Source of the DNA: Alloprevotella rava
Lineage (GTDB): Bacteria > Bacteroidota > Bacteroidia > Bacteroidales > Bacteroidaceae
Direction: 5' to 3'
Length of the DNA: 64,000 nt
NCBI RefSeq assembly: GCF_014195585.1
Contig: NZ_JACICA010000002.1
Span: forward strand, 186,001-250,000
Shown here: piece after piece, positions 25,477 to 34,823 of the stretch
Position numbering within the stretch: position 1 is the stretch's first letter
Layout of the letters: each line of letters opens with the position of its first letter
Position numbers and translations under genes: made by a program
Notes under the pieces: model-generated
What the model was told of the DNA's origin: nothing
Seen by the model: the letters and a program-made list of their open reading frames with translations, nothing else
Database searches by the model: none

Positions 25477-26874
25477 ATGAGATTAAAGACCTTTATCCTG
25501 ACAACAGGTGCAATGGCTCTGACTCTGGCTTCCTGCACGGAAGTGGAGGATCATAGCGATTGGGGTTACGGCACTGAGCCTAACTTTACTGCCTACGTGA
25601 GTGGAGGCTCCTCTATCGGTAAGGCCGATTCCTGGCCCACAGGTATCTCCGCTGGCGTATTTATGAAAGCAGCGGGTAGCAAACTCTCCGAAGCAAGTTC
25701 GTGCAACCGCGAATACCAACTTTCCGACCGTGGAAAGATGACTTCGGCCAACACAAACACTACCATCCATTTCCCAATAGATGGCTCAAAAGTAGACTTC
25801 GTTGCTTATGCACCCTACAACGCATCGGCTACAACGGGCACTTTCACAGTGTCGCTCACCGATCAGCAGGATCAATCGAAGCTCTACCTGATCCAATCGG
25901 CCAATGCTACTAACTGTAGCGGTCTGAACACCGACCTAAAACTTGGCTTTGAGAACAAGCTTGCCAAAGTATTTGTAGTGGCAACGACCGACAACGGCGT
26001 GACGCTCAACAATATGTCGGCTACGCTGACAAATGCTGCTGTTGAAGGCACATACAACTTAGGGAAAGGCAACTTCACGAGTGTTTCAAAGACGGCCGAC
26101 ATTACGATGCCTGTCACTGGAAACCGTGCAGAAGCCACTGTCATTCCCATGTCGACCACAAACAGCAAGATAGCTGTTGCTATAAATGGTATGACAAAGG
26201 AGTTCCTTATCTACAAAGAAGCTTTCCTTGCTGGCAAGACCTATGTCTTACCCGTAAAGGTGACGGCAAGCGACATCACTACCGACACCATCGTCTCGGG
26301 CGTCTGGACAGAGAACCCAGGCACCACTGTGGCTACTCCAACGCCCAACACAGACGTACAATTCGAGAAAGGAACGGTCCTGTTTGAAGAGAACTTTGGT
26401 ACAGCAGCCCTGAAGAAAGTCGACGGAAGATGGCCGCTTGTGAGCAGCTTCACCGCGTGGTCTAATCCAACGCTCACCTTTAAGGATGTCAACAACACCC
26501 TCTCACTGCGTAACCACAGCAATACAAATGTCATTTGGTTCCCCAGTGGTAAGGATTCCGACTTCAGCATCAGCGGATTCGACACACAAGGCTATAAAAA
26601 GTTAATACTGACCTACGAACTCAATGCTAACCTCTACAACGCGGGAGATCAGATGGATCTCGCGGCCATGACGGGAACGTTCAACGGTCAAGCTTTTGCC
26701 ACACCATCACAGATAGTGAAGAATCCCGATGACAAGAACACTTTCACCTCCTTCTCTATCGAACTCCCCATCACTTCTGCAAGCGCAAATTCAGAGCTAC
26801 ACTTCCTCAGCTCGGCAAACGCCAACACGAAGGGACTCCGCTTAGCAAAGATTAAATTTGTTGGAATAAAATAA
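25477..26874 (+). CDS. Fimbrillin-like lipoprotein with C-terminal beta-sandwich domain
   Basis: A 465-residue lipoprotein (signal MRLKTFILTTGAMALTLASC). The N-terminal 270 residues follow the fimbrillin pattern (GISAGVFMKAAGSKL, SKVDFVAYAPYNAS, LGFENKLAKVFV, VIPMSTTNSKIAVAING). A separate C-terminal beta-rich domain of about 160 residues starts near VLFEENFGTAALKKVDGRWPL and resembles carbohydrate-binding or choice-of-anchor jelly rolls. It follows the nuclease gene by 33 bp and shares its N-terminal architecture, so the two may be paralogous surface proteins. Substrate capture for the neighbouring receptor is a guess. Confidence 0.85.
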   Translation: MRLKTFILTTGAMALTLASCTEVEDHSDWGYGTEPNFTAYVSGGSSIGKADSWPTGISAGVFMKAAGSKLSEASSCNREYQLSDRGKMTSANTNTTIHFPIDGSKVDFVAYAPYNASATTGTFTVSLTDQQDQSKLYLIQSANATNCSGLNTDLKLGFENKLAKVFVVATTDNGVTLNNMSATLTNAAVEGTYNLGKGNFTSVSKTADITMPVTGNRAEATVIPMSTTNSKIAVAINGMTKEFLIYKEAFLAGKTYVLPVKVTASDITTDTIVSGVWTENPGTTVATPTPNTDVQFEKGTVLFEENFGTAALKKVDGRWPLVSSFTAWSNPTLTFKDVNNTLSLRNHSNTNVIWFPSGKDSDFSISGFDTQGYKKLILTYELNANLYNAGDQMDLAAMTGTFNGQAFATPSQIVKNPDDKNTFTSFSIELPITSASANSELHFLSSANANTKGLRLAKIKFVGIK

Positions 26875-26885
26875 AAAAAGATATT

Positions 26886-29435
26886 ATGAACAGACGGAAA
26901 ATCCTTATTGGCGCACTGCTTTTCCCGTGTCTTATCTACGCACAGAAACCTGCGGAGAAAGCAGACTCCACCACTCAGGAAGACCTATCCTTAGTGGGAG
27001 TGGTCGACGCGAGTGTCTTCGACGCTGATGGAGAGGACGGCTCCAACGATGCCTCACAGGACATCAACACTACAGTGCTCACCGCGCACGACATCTACCT
27101 CAACACAGCGGCTTACCAGCTCTCGCCCATGCGCTTCCGCAACAGAGGCTACAGCAACATCTATGAAGAGACATATATCAATGGTATGCCGTTCAATGAT
27201 CAGCTCCGAGGCGTGTTCAACTACGCTTCAATCGGTGCGATGAATATCCTGACGCGCCATGGAGACCAGACAAATAACTCTATGCCTGGAGCGTTCACCT
27301 TCGGAACTATCGGCGGCGCGAACAACATCCTGATGCGCGCTGGCGACTTTGGCAGAGGTGGCCAAGCTACAGCTTCGTTCACCAACCGCAACTACTACTG
27401 GCGCGGTATGGCCCAACTGTCCACCGGCATGATGGACAACGGCTGGGCCGTGACAGGACTCATCGGCGGACGCTATTCGGGCGAAGGAAATATACAAGGA
27501 ACTTTCTATCGCAACGTTTCCTATGCGCTGCTCATTGAGAAGCAGTTGGCCGGCGGTCGCCACCGTTTCAACTTCACCACAATGGGTTCGCCCGTGGTTC
27601 GTGGCCAGCAAAGCGGTTCTCTGCAAGAGGTGTACGACCTCACAGGTAACAACCTCTACAACGCAAACTGGGGCTACCAGAACGGAAAGAAGCGCAACGC
27701 GAAAGTTGTTAAGGCAATCGACCCCACGGCCATACTTAGCTACGAAGGCAAGCTGTCCGACAAAGTCACACTCAATACTGGCTTGAGCTTCCACTTTGGG
27801 AAGTACGGCAACACAGCCCTCAACTGGTTTGACGGAGCCGATCCTCGTCCCGACTACTACCGCTATCTTCCTTCTTACTTCGCCGCCAACGGCAATACAG
27901 AAGCAGCGGCGTACTACGATCAACTATGGAGAAGCGGCGACACAAGCTTTACGCAAGTGAATTGGGACCACATGATTGCAGCCAACCGCCAGAACGTGAT
28001 GAACGGAAACGGACAGGCTATTTATTTAGTGAATGAGCGCCGCAGCGACCTTTATGAGACTACGCTCAATGCTACTCTCACTGCTCAACTCACTAAGCAC
28101 AACAAACTGACGGCGGGCTTGCTCGGCCGAAACACCGTGAGCCATCAATTTGTGAAAGTGGACGACCTGCTCGGCGCAAACTATGTGCTCGACATCGATA
28201 AGTACTCCGACACGGACTATCCTGGTGATAACGACCAGCGTCAGAAGGACCTCCGCCACCCGAACCGTCGTGTTTACGAAGGCGGTATTATCGACTACGA
28301 CTTCAAACTTCATGTCAACAGCCTTCGCGGTTGGATCAACAACCAGTATTCAAAAGGCCACTGGGATGCTTATTATGGCGTTCAGCTGACTTATACGGAT
28401 TTCTTCCGCGATGGTAAAATGCAGAACGGCCACCATGCTAACAATTCCTACGGCGTAGGTGTTCGTCACAACTTTACTGATATCATGCTGAAAGGTGGTC
28501 TGACTTACAAACTCAACGGACGTCACCTCTTCCAGGTCAATACAATGTACGGAACCGTGGCTCCTCTGGCCAACGACGCTTATATCTCTGCTCGCTACAG
28601 CGATGAAACGCCACAAGGTCTCAAGAGTAGCCGTATCTTCCATATTGATGCCAGCTATCTTTTCTCAACGGCGAAAGTACAGGGCCGTATTAGCGTGTTC
28701 AACACAAGCTTCTTCGACCTGACAGAACGTTCCACCTACTACTACGATGGGGTTACGATGGTCAACCAAGTACTTACGGGCGTCCACAAAGTACACCGCG
28801 GCGTGGAAGCTGCTGCATCTTACAAACTCGACGACCATTGGACGCTGAGCGCAGCAGGAACTGTTTCTCAGTACTACTATGCTAACAATCCAGAAGGCCA
28901 GTTCTCCACCGACAACGGTAAGAGTCTTTCCGACTACGCCGTATCTGAGACCGAAAAGGTCTATATGCGCCACGTCATGGTGGGAGGTGTTCCTCAGTTG
29001 GCAGGAACTATCGGTGCACGCTACTTCATCAATTATTGGTTCCTCGGCGCAAATATCAATATGTTTGGGCGCAACTTCATCAGCGCAAGCCCCGCACGCC
29101 GCGTTTCCTCTCGTTACAATGGTAACTCGCAGGCAAATACGCCCGCAGTGACGCCTAATAATCAATACTATGATGCCTACCGCCAATTCACACATCAGGA
29201 AATGTTCGACGGTGGCTGCACTTTAGATCTCTCTATCGGTAAGATGATTTATGTGGGTCGGTCTAAATCGATCAACGTGAACCTCTCGTTCAACAACATC
29301 TTCAACAAGAAAGACGTGAAGACTGGCGGATTCGAGCAGGGACGTATCAACCTGACAAAGCCCTCCCTCTTCGCCAACAAGTACTTCTACATGCAAGGCT
29401 TCAACTGCTTCTTCAACGTGAGCTACAAGTTCTAA
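26886..29435 (+). CDS. TonB-dependent outer-membrane receptor
   Basis: An 849-residue TonB-dependent transporter. It has a signal peptide, a short acidic linker (about 25-60), a plug domain (FRNRGYSNIYEETYINGMPFNDQLRG, ASIGAMNILTRHGDQTN) and a 22-strand-type barrel ending in FNVSYKF. It lacks the carboxypeptidase-like N-terminal domain of SusC proteins, and no SusD follows, so it is not a glycan SusCD pair. Its operon mates are two nuclease-type proteins and a DUF5689 protein, suggesting import of nucleic-acid breakdown products or a bound metal. It starts 11 bp after the fimbrillin-like gene. Confidence 0.9.
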   Translation: MNRRKILIGALLFPCLIYAQKPAEKADSTTQEDLSLVGVVDASVFDADGEDGSNDASQDINTTVLTAHDIYLNTAAYQLSPMRFRNRGYSNIYEETYINGMPFNDQLRGVFNYASIGAMNILTRHGDQTNNSMPGAFTFGTIGGANNILMRAGDFGRGGQATASFTNRNYYWRGMAQLSTGMMDNGWAVTGLIGGRYSGEGNIQGTFYRNVSYALLIEKQLAGGRHRFNFTTMGSPVVRGQQSGSLQEVYDLTGNNLYNANWGYQNGKKRNAKVVKAIDPTAILSYEGKLSDKVTLNTGLSFHFGKYGNTALNWFDGADPRPDYYRYLPSYFAANGNTEAAAYYDQLWRSGDTSFTQVNWDHMIAANRQNVMNGNGQAIYLVNERRSDLYETTLNATLTAQLTKHNKLTAGLLGRNTVSHQFVKVDDLLGANYVLDIDKYSDTDYPGDNDQRQKDLRHPNRRVYEGGIIDYDFKLHVNSLRGWINNQYSKGHWDAYYGVQLTYTDFFRDGKMQNGHHANNSYGVGVRHNFTDIMLKGGLTYKLNGRHLFQVNTMYGTVAPLANDAYISARYSDETPQGLKSSRIFHIDASYLFSTAKVQGRISVFNTSFFDLTERSTYYYDGVTMVNQVLTGVHKVHRGVEAAASYKLDDHWTLSAAGTVSQYYYANNPEGQFSTDNGKSLSDYAVSETEKVYMRHVMVGGVPQLAGTIGARYFINYWFLGANINMFGRNFISASPARRVSSRYNGNSQANTPAVTPNNQYYDAYRQFTHQEMFDGGCTLDLSIGKMIYVGRSKSINVNLSFNNIFNKKDVKTGGFEQGRINLTKPSLFANKYFYMQGFNCFFNVSYKF

Positions 29436-29466
29436 ATCAGTAACAACAATAAAACAACAAAAGAAT

Positions 29467-30783
29467 ATGAAACTTATTAGCAAACTTTTGTGCCTCTCGG
29501 CAATGCTCTTCGCCTTTGCGTCCTGCGACAAAGACTATGAGCTCCCCCCTCTCACTGAGCCGACATACACTCTGCCCGCTGACGCCAAGACCGTCACTAT
29601 TGCAGAATTGCGCACCCTTACGAAGGCTGCCACCAAAGACGCTCCCGTGACCATCACAGATAGTCTCTGGCTGAAAGCACGCGTGAGCGCGGACGACCGT
29701 TCTGGCAACGTCTACAAGCAGATCCTGCTGCAGGACGAAACAGGCGGCATCAGCTTCCTCGTAGACCAAAGCAGCGTTTACACCGACTATGCTGCCGGAC
29801 AGGAAGTATATGTATCGCTCAAGGGCCTTTGCGTAAGCGTTTACGGCGATGAGCAGCAGCTGGGTCACCCCAAAGGCTATCTCTTCCGCACGCCTTATGA
29901 AGCCTTCAAGAAGCACGTTTTCAAAAATCGCTGGGCCGATGAAAGCCTCATCAACATCAAGGATTTCTCTGATTTCTCCAAACTCTCCGAAGCAGCCGAT
30001 GCTAACAAGTTCACGCTTGTGCGTCTGACGGGTGTACACTTCGCAGATGGCGGCAAGGTCAACTATGCTGAGGCTAACGGCTACGGCTCTCGCAATCTGG
30101 TAGACGCCAAGGGCAACACCATTGTTGTGCGCACGTCTAACTTTGCCGACTTTGCAGCCACGAAGCTCCCTGTTGGAACAGGCGTTGTAGTGGCTATCCT
30201 GGGCCGCTTCAATGGTGCATGGCAAGTCACAATAAGCAACATCAAGAATGTTTATGGATTCGATGGCATCGTTCCTGATTCTTCCGGCGGTGGCGGTGGC
30301 ACCCAGCCAGCCGGCACTGAGACAACAGCGTTCACCGAAACCTTTGCACAGAGCCAAGGCCAGTTCACGATCGAAGACAAGGTTAAAGATCCTGCCGTTA
30401 GCAACGTTTGGCAGTGGAGCGACAAGTTTGGCATGAAAGCTACAGCTTATGATCCCAACAACAAGCATACAGTGGAAAGCTGGCTCATCTCTCCTGTCAT
30501 TGACTTGACGGGCTACCAGAACGCGCAGCTCACTTTTGACCACGCAGGTAAGTACTTTGGTAATGTTGCTGATGAAGCTATTCTGATGGTGAAAGATGCG
30601 AATGGCACATGGACCAAAGCCACTATCGACAAGTTCCCAACTGGCTGGGATTATGTCACAGCCACTGTAGATCTCACGGCATATAAAGGCCAGAAGATTC
30701 AGCTTGCCTTTGTCTACAAGAGCTCGCCCAATGGCGTAGGTACATGGGAGCTGAAGAATGTAAAAGTTTCTGGTGCGAAATAA
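29467..30783 (+). CDS. DUF5689 domain lipoprotein
   Basis: A 438-residue lipoprotein (signal MKLISKLLCLSAMLFAFASC). The N-terminal half is a DUF5689 domain, which I understand to be an OB-fold-like module related to the nucleic-acid-binding part of extracellular nucleases: TVTIAELRTL, ITDSLWLKARVSADDRSGNVYKQI, QDETGGISFLVD and GQEVYVSLKG. A glycine-rich linker (SSGGGGGTQPAG, near 275) leads to a beta-sandwich domain like the choice-of-anchor family (VESWLISPVIDLTGYQNAQLTFDH). It sits between the receptor and the EEP nuclease-like gene in the same operon. Confidence 0.86.
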   Translation: MKLISKLLCLSAMLFAFASCDKDYELPPLTEPTYTLPADAKTVTIAELRTLTKAATKDAPVTITDSLWLKARVSADDRSGNVYKQILLQDETGGISFLVDQSSVYTDYAAGQEVYVSLKGLCVSVYGDEQQLGHPKGYLFRTPYEAFKKHVFKNRWADESLINIKDFSDFSKLSEAADANKFTLVRLTGVHFADGGKVNYAEANGYGSRNLVDAKGNTIVVRTSNFADFAATKLPVGTGVVVAILGRFNGAWQVTISNIKNVYGFDGIVPDSSGGGGGTQPAGTETTAFTETFAQSQGQFTIEDKVKDPAVSNVWQWSDKFGMKATAYDPNNKHTVESWLISPVIDLTGYQNAQLTFDHAGKYFGNVADEAILMVKDANGTWTKATIDKFPTGWDYVTATVDLTAYKGQKIQLAFVYKSSPNGVGTWELKNVKVSGAK

Positions 30784-30797
30784 TCAATTATGCTTAC

Positions 30798-30836
30798 AGC
30801 TCCTCAGTCTGCCCCACGCGGTAGGACTGAGGAGCT
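30798..30836 (+). other. Intra-operon hairpin between the DUF5689 and EEP genes
   Basis: A perfect 12-bp inverted repeat, AGCTCCTCAGTC with GACTGAGGAGCT, has a 15-nt loop and no T tract. It lies in the 69-bp gap and could stabilise the upstream message or partly terminate it. Confidence 0.6.
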
Positions 30837-30852
30837 TAACACTATATAGTTT

Positions 30853-31887
30853 ATGACACGGAAAATTCTGTTCATACTCCTCGCCCTCTTTACGGCAACG
30901 AGCATCACGGCACAGAAGCGCTACGGCATCTACTCCGTTGCCTTCTACAATCTTGAGAACCTCTTCGACACAGAGGACGACCCCAACAATCCAGGCGATA
31001 ACGATTTTCTGCCAACAGGGCCCTATCAATGGACACCTGAGAAATACCAGCAGAAGCTCCACAACATCGCCAAGGTCATCGGAGAGATGGCGCGCGAACA
31101 CTGCCCCGGAGGCCCCGCCCTCATAGGGGTGGCCGAGGTGGAGAACACACGTGTTCTCGAGGATCTTTGTAACACCGATCCAGTGAAGGCGATGGGCCTG
31201 AAAGTAGTGCATTATGATAGCCCCGACCATCGAGGTATCGACACGGGTCTGCTTTACAATCCTCGCTTGTTCCGTCTTACTGGCAGCAATGCCCATCACA
31301 CGATGCGCGAAGGCCGTGTGAGCCACACGCGCGATATTCTGGAAGTGGACGGCATCTTAGCTGGCGAACCAGTAAGTATTCTCGTTGGCCACTGGCCCTC
31401 GAAGTATGGTGGAGCAGCTGTATCAGTGCCTCTCCGCGCCAATGCTGCCCGCCAAATGTTGGCTATTGCCGACAGCATTCGCAAGGCTAATCCGATGGCC
31501 AAAGTTATTGCAGTGGGCGACCTCAACGACAATCCCGATGACAAGAGCTGCGCCGAGGTGTTTGGTGCCAAGCGCACGCAGAAGGAAACGCCTACGGACG
31601 GTTACTTCAATGCTACTTGGCCGCTCTTCGATAAAGGTATCGGCACACTCTGCTATCAGGATGTTTGGGGACTCTACGACCAGCAAATCATTTCGGGCAA
31701 CTTCATCGGTAAAGACTACTCTTCGCTGAAGTTCTGGAAGGCTCAGGTGTTCAACCCCTCCTATATGATTACGCCCACAGGTAAGAAGAAAGGCTACCCG
31801 CTGCGTTCGTTCGACGGCACTCGCTGGCAGAACGGCTTTGCGGACCACTTCCCCACCATTACCTACTACATGAAGGAACTGAAATAA
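30853..31887 (+). CDS. Exported endonuclease/exonuclease/phosphatase (EEP) family protein
   Basis: A 344-residue secreted protein (signal MTRKILFILLALFTATSITAQ) with a metal-dependent EEP fold, shared by DNase I-like nucleases and phosphodiesterases. Visible motifs are FYNLENLFDTEDDPNNPGDNDF, LIGVAEVENTRVLEDL with the metal Glu, DSPDHRGIDTGLLYNP, VGHWPSKYGG (catalytic His region), VIAVGDLNDNPDD and the final FADHFPTI with the Asp-His pair. It closes the nuclease-receptor operon. Acting after the fusion nuclease to shorten or dephosphorylate fragments is inference. Confidence 0.92.
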   Translation: MTRKILFILLALFTATSITAQKRYGIYSVAFYNLENLFDTEDDPNNPGDNDFLPTGPYQWTPEKYQQKLHNIAKVIGEMAREHCPGGPALIGVAEVENTRVLEDLCNTDPVKAMGLKVVHYDSPDHRGIDTGLLYNPRLFRLTGSNAHHTMREGRVSHTRDILEVDGILAGEPVSILVGHWPSKYGGAAVSVPLRANAARQMLAIADSIRKANPMAKVIAVGDLNDNPDDKSCAEVFGAKRTQKETPTDGYFNATWPLFDKGIGTLCYQDVWGLYDQQIISGNFIGKDYSSLKFWKAQVFNPSYMITPTGKKKGYPLRSFDGTRWQNGFADHFPTITYYMKELK

Positions 31888-31907
31888 GAGGTTTCCTCCA
31901 GAAGATC

Positions 31908-31937
31908 AAAAGCACCCGCCAACGTGGGTGCTTTTTT
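31908..31937 (+). terminator. Intrinsic terminator of the nuclease-receptor operon
   Basis: AAAAGCACCC and GGGTGCTTTT form a 10-bp stem followed by a T run, 21 bp past the EEP stop codon. Confidence 0.92.
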
Positions 31938-31949
31938 GTTGGGTGAGAA

Positions 31950-32425
31950 ACTCTTGAACTGGTCCGACCAGTCGGACTGGTCTGACTCGTCCGACTGGTC
32001 GGATTGCCCCGATAAGCAGCTCTCTCAACAGAATCTCCGACTTGTCCGATAGAATCTCGGACCAGTCCGACCAGTCCGACTTGTCCGAGAATACCTAAAA
32101 CCTCCTGAAAAATTGACAGGAGCTTTTCTTCTAAAAGATGGAGAAATTCTTTGAGTTGTGCTTTCTGCCAAAATCTCTGCGGTATTTTTTCTCTTTCGAG
32201 AAAGGAAAAATTGGCCAAAATCCTGCGGAAAACGGAGATTTCGAGGGATTTTCGCATTTTTTCGACCGATTTCGATAAAACTCTCCCCTATCCTCCTCGT
32301 TAGTCTCCTTATTGTGTCGGCGGACGCAATAAGGATGTCAGCCGACAGCCTTATTGTGCTGACAAATACAATAAGGAAAAACGCGCACAGGAAGGGAATC
32401 TTTTTCGCTCTTTCCATTGAACGCG
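31950..32425. mobile_element. Relic copy A of the 0.7-kb TIR element
   Basis: This stretch aligns, in the same order, with the left two thirds of copy C at 48.8 kb. It has a 9-bp GTCCGA-type array, the segment around CCTCCTGAAAAATTGACAGG, then CTTTCTGCCAAAATCTC, TTCGAGGGATTTTC and a 21-bp palindromic array. Both 32-bp terminal repeats and the right-hand third are missing. It fills the 31888-32531 spacer; the match to copy C is roughly three quarters or better by eye. Confidence 0.75.
32306..32378. repeat. 21-bp palindromic repeat array, copy R5 (inside relic A)
   Basis: CCTTATTGTGTCGG, CAATAAGGATGTCAGCCGAC and CCTTATTG units are followed by a last CAATAAGG. The TTTCGAGCCATTCTCAG motif follows about 50 bp later, at 32429-32445. 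Confidence 0.85.
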
Positions 32426-32531
32426 CAGTTTCGAGCCATTCTCAGAGGCGGGAAATAAGAATTGTATTGACAAAGAACAAAGAAAGCGACCAGCCGGAAG
32501 CAGGAGATGCTCGATGGCTGGTCGCTACGCG

Positions 32532-32606
32532 TGGTACCCCCACTGAGAATCGAACTCAGATCTAATCTTTAGGAGAGATTTGTTCTATCCATTGAACTAT
32601 GAAGGC
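32532..32606 (-). tRNA. tRNA-Arg (anticodon CCT)
   Basis: A full cloverleaf on the minus strand. The acceptor stem GCCTTCA pairs with TGGGGGT (with G-U pairs), the D-arm is GTTC/GAAC, the anticodon stem AATCT/AGATT holds loop CTCCTAA, a 4-nt variable loop follows, and the T-arm CTGAG/CTCAG has loop TTCGATT. Discriminator A and an encoded CCA end it. Anticodon CCT reads AGG arginine codons. Confidence 0.95.
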
Positions 32607-32731
32607 AGAGCTTTTGTGTTTCGAGCGCGAAGTTAAGGAATTTCAATTATAATATTTGTGGTAATGCTTTTTTTTTCTTTTCTTTGCCCCCGCAAAAATC
32701 ATATTATAAACCATCTAAACGCATTTACAGT

Positions 32732-34093
32732 ATGTCAACTCTGACACTTGTCATTGTTATCACTTTCGTACTGGGCTATCTCGGTATCGCCCTCGAAAGC
32801 TCGCTCAAAGTGAATAAGGCAGCCCTCGCACTCCTCATGTGTGTGCTCTGCTGGACACTCTTCTCTCTCGCTCCCGAAACGTTTATCAGTGGTTTCCACG
32901 GGCTCGACTTCTTGAAAGAAGCAGGCAGCGCCACAGCAGCTATGGGCAACCTACTGAAAGAACATCTTGGCGAAACGAGCGAAACGCTCTTTTTCTTGAT
33001 GGGTGCTATGACCATTGTGGAAATCGTTGATACCAACGGCGGTTTCAACTTTGTGCGCGACACGCTCAGTACGCGTTCTAAACACAAACTACTCTGGCGC
33101 ATCGCTCTGATGACTTTTGTGCTGAGTGCCATACTCGACAATCTGACCACGAGCATTGTAATGGTGATGGTATTACGCAAACTGGTCAACGATCCAAAGG
33201 ACCGTTTGATTTACGCTTCGCTCATCATCATTGCAGCCAATTCGGGTGGCGCCTTCTCCCCTATCGGCGATGTCACCACTATCATGCTCTGGGTGGGCAA
33301 CTACATCACCACAGCTGGTGTTATGAAGGAAATCTTCATCTGCTCACTCACGTCGATGATTGTCCCTGCTCTCATCTTGCAGTTCAGCCTGAAAGGCGAA
33401 TTGGCGCAACCTGAAAGTGCATCACCTTCTGATGCGCTCGATTTTAGCCGCAGAGAGCGCATGATTGTGTTCTTCTTGGGCGTGGGCGGACTTATGTTTG
33501 TTCCCGTGTTCCGCTATCTGACCGATCTCCCTCCCTATATGGGTATTTTGCTCGTATTGAGCTTGCTGTGGTTCACAACGGAGATGTTCTACCGTTCGAA
33601 ACACGAAATCCACGACAACATGAAGAAACGCGTGACTAAGTTGCTCACGAAGATCGACTTCGCCACTATCCTCTTCTTCCTCGGTATCTTGATGGCCGTT
33701 AGCTGCTTGCAAGAAGTGGGCGTATTGGAGGGACTGGGCCTATGGCTTAACGACGTGAGCGGCAACAACCACTACCTGGTGACGGGCGTTATCGGCGTGA
33801 TCAGTTCGATTGTGGACAACGTGCCTCTCGTGGCCGGCTGCATGCACATGTACCCCATCGCGCCAAGTGGAGATATGGCCGTGGACGGCATCTTCTGGCA
33901 ACTTCTGGCCTACTGCGCCGGCGTGGGCGGTTCGATGCTCATCATCGGCTCGGCAGCTGGTGTCATCGTCATGGGACTTGAGAAAATCAGCTTTGGCTGG
34001 TATCTGAAGAACATCACCTGGATTGCCTTCGTGGGCTACCTTGCGGGAATACTCGAATACTGGATTGAACGCACTTACATCTTTGTCAACTAA
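32732..34093 (+). CDS. nhaD: Na+/H+ antiporter, NhaD family
   Basis: Inner-membrane sodium/proton exchanger of 453 residues with about twelve hydrophobic spans (arsenite permease/ion-transporter superfamily). NhaD-like motifs are visible: FFLMGAMTIVEIVDTNGGF, LSAILDNLTTSIVMVMVLRKL, ANSGGAFSPIGDVTTIMLW and ISSIVDNVPLVAGCM near the end. I start at MSTLTLVIVITFVLGYLG, since the upstream in-frame Met precedes a basic, non-membrane stretch. A beta-barrel gene follows by 17 bp and may share the transcript. Confidence 0.93.
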   Translation: MSTLTLVIVITFVLGYLGIALESSLKVNKAALALLMCVLCWTLFSLAPETFISGFHGLDFLKEAGSATAAMGNLLKEHLGETSETLFFLMGAMTIVEIVDTNGGFNFVRDTLSTRSKHKLLWRIALMTFVLSAILDNLTTSIVMVMVLRKLVNDPKDRLIYASLIIIAANSGGAFSPIGDVTTIMLWVGNYITTAGVMKEIFICSLTSMIVPALILQFSLKGELAQPESASPSDALDFSRRERMIVFFLGVGGLMFVPVFRYLTDLPPYMGILLVLSLLWFTTEMFYRSKHEIHDNMKKRVTKLLTKIDFATILFFLGILMAVSCLQEVGVLEGLGLWLNDVSGNNHYLVTGVIGVISSIVDNVPLVAGCMHMYPIAPSGDMAVDGIFWQLLAYCAGVGGSMLIIGSAAGVIVMGLEKISFGWYLKNITWIAFVGYLAGILEYWIERTYIFVN

Positions 34094-34110
34094 CTTAAAA
34101 CAATAGTGTT

Positions 34111-34743
34111 ATGAAAAAAAGTATCTTTTCGCTCCTCCTGCTCCTCCTCATGGTAGCAGCACCCGCCAAGGCCGGCATCGAATTTGGTGTGATGACAGGC
34201 ATGAATATGAGCAAGGTAAACTTTAATAAGTTCAACAAAAACTTCGACTCATCCAATCGCTACGGTTGGTACTTCGGTCCGAAGGTGAACTTCAGCGTAC
34301 TGGGTTTCGGCGGCGATGCAGCTGTCGTTTATAGTCAACTTCGCATGAATCTGGATGACAATTATAGCAAAACTTTCCGTTCGATCGAAATACCGGTAAA
34401 TGCGCGCTACACTTTCGGTTTAGGCAGTCTTGCCAGCGTGTATGTTGCAACAGGCCCTCAGCTGGGCTTTAACATCGGCAACAAGGACTGGACTTGGAAG
34501 AGCATCACTACGCCCGAAAGCAATGTTCTGAGTAGCACGTTCGAGCGCAAGAAGATGAACGTGAGCTGGAACTTCGGTGCAGGCGTGAAAGTCCTCAAGC
34601 ATCTCGAAGCAGGCCTCAACTACAACCTCATGTTGTCCAAATATGCCCACCCGATTAAGGTTGTTACGGGTCACGAAGTTAGTGCTTCTGACTATAACTT
34701 CCACACCAACACTTTCTCAGTTCGAGTGGCCTATCTCTTCTGA
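34111..34743 (+). CDS. Outer-membrane beta-barrel protein (PorT-like)
   Basis: A 210-residue exported protein with a signal peptide (MKKSIFSLLLLLLMVAAPAKA) and a repeating pattern of amphipathic strands, such as GIEFGVMTGMNMSKVNF, FGPKVNFSVLGFGGDAAVVY, IPVNARYTF and a C-terminal VRVAYLF. This resembles the outer membrane protein beta-barrel family common in Bacteroidota. Its position after nhaD suggests co-transcription, not a known joint function. Confidence 0.84.
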   Translation: MKKSIFSLLLLLLMVAAPAKAGIEFGVMTGMNMSKVNFNKFNKNFDSSNRYGWYFGPKVNFSVLGFGGDAAVVYSQLRMNLDDNYSKTFRSIEIPVNARYTFGLGSLASVYVATGPQLGFNIGNKDWTWKSITTPESNVLSSTFERKKMNVSWNFGAGVKVLKHLEAGLNYNLMLSKYAHPIKVVTGHEVSASDYNFHTNTFSVRVAYLF

Positions 34744-34823
34744 TAATAACAACGCAGGCTAAGAGGCTTGCCGTCACCGCTTCAGAGTGGCAGCAAAGCT
34801 CCGCGCCTATTACATGACAAAAT

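Noticed and set aside
31138-31160. CACGTG-containing near-palindrome in the EEP gene, considered as a third parS.
   Set aside because: It lacks the GTTTC/GAAAC arms and is not a true palindrome on inspection.
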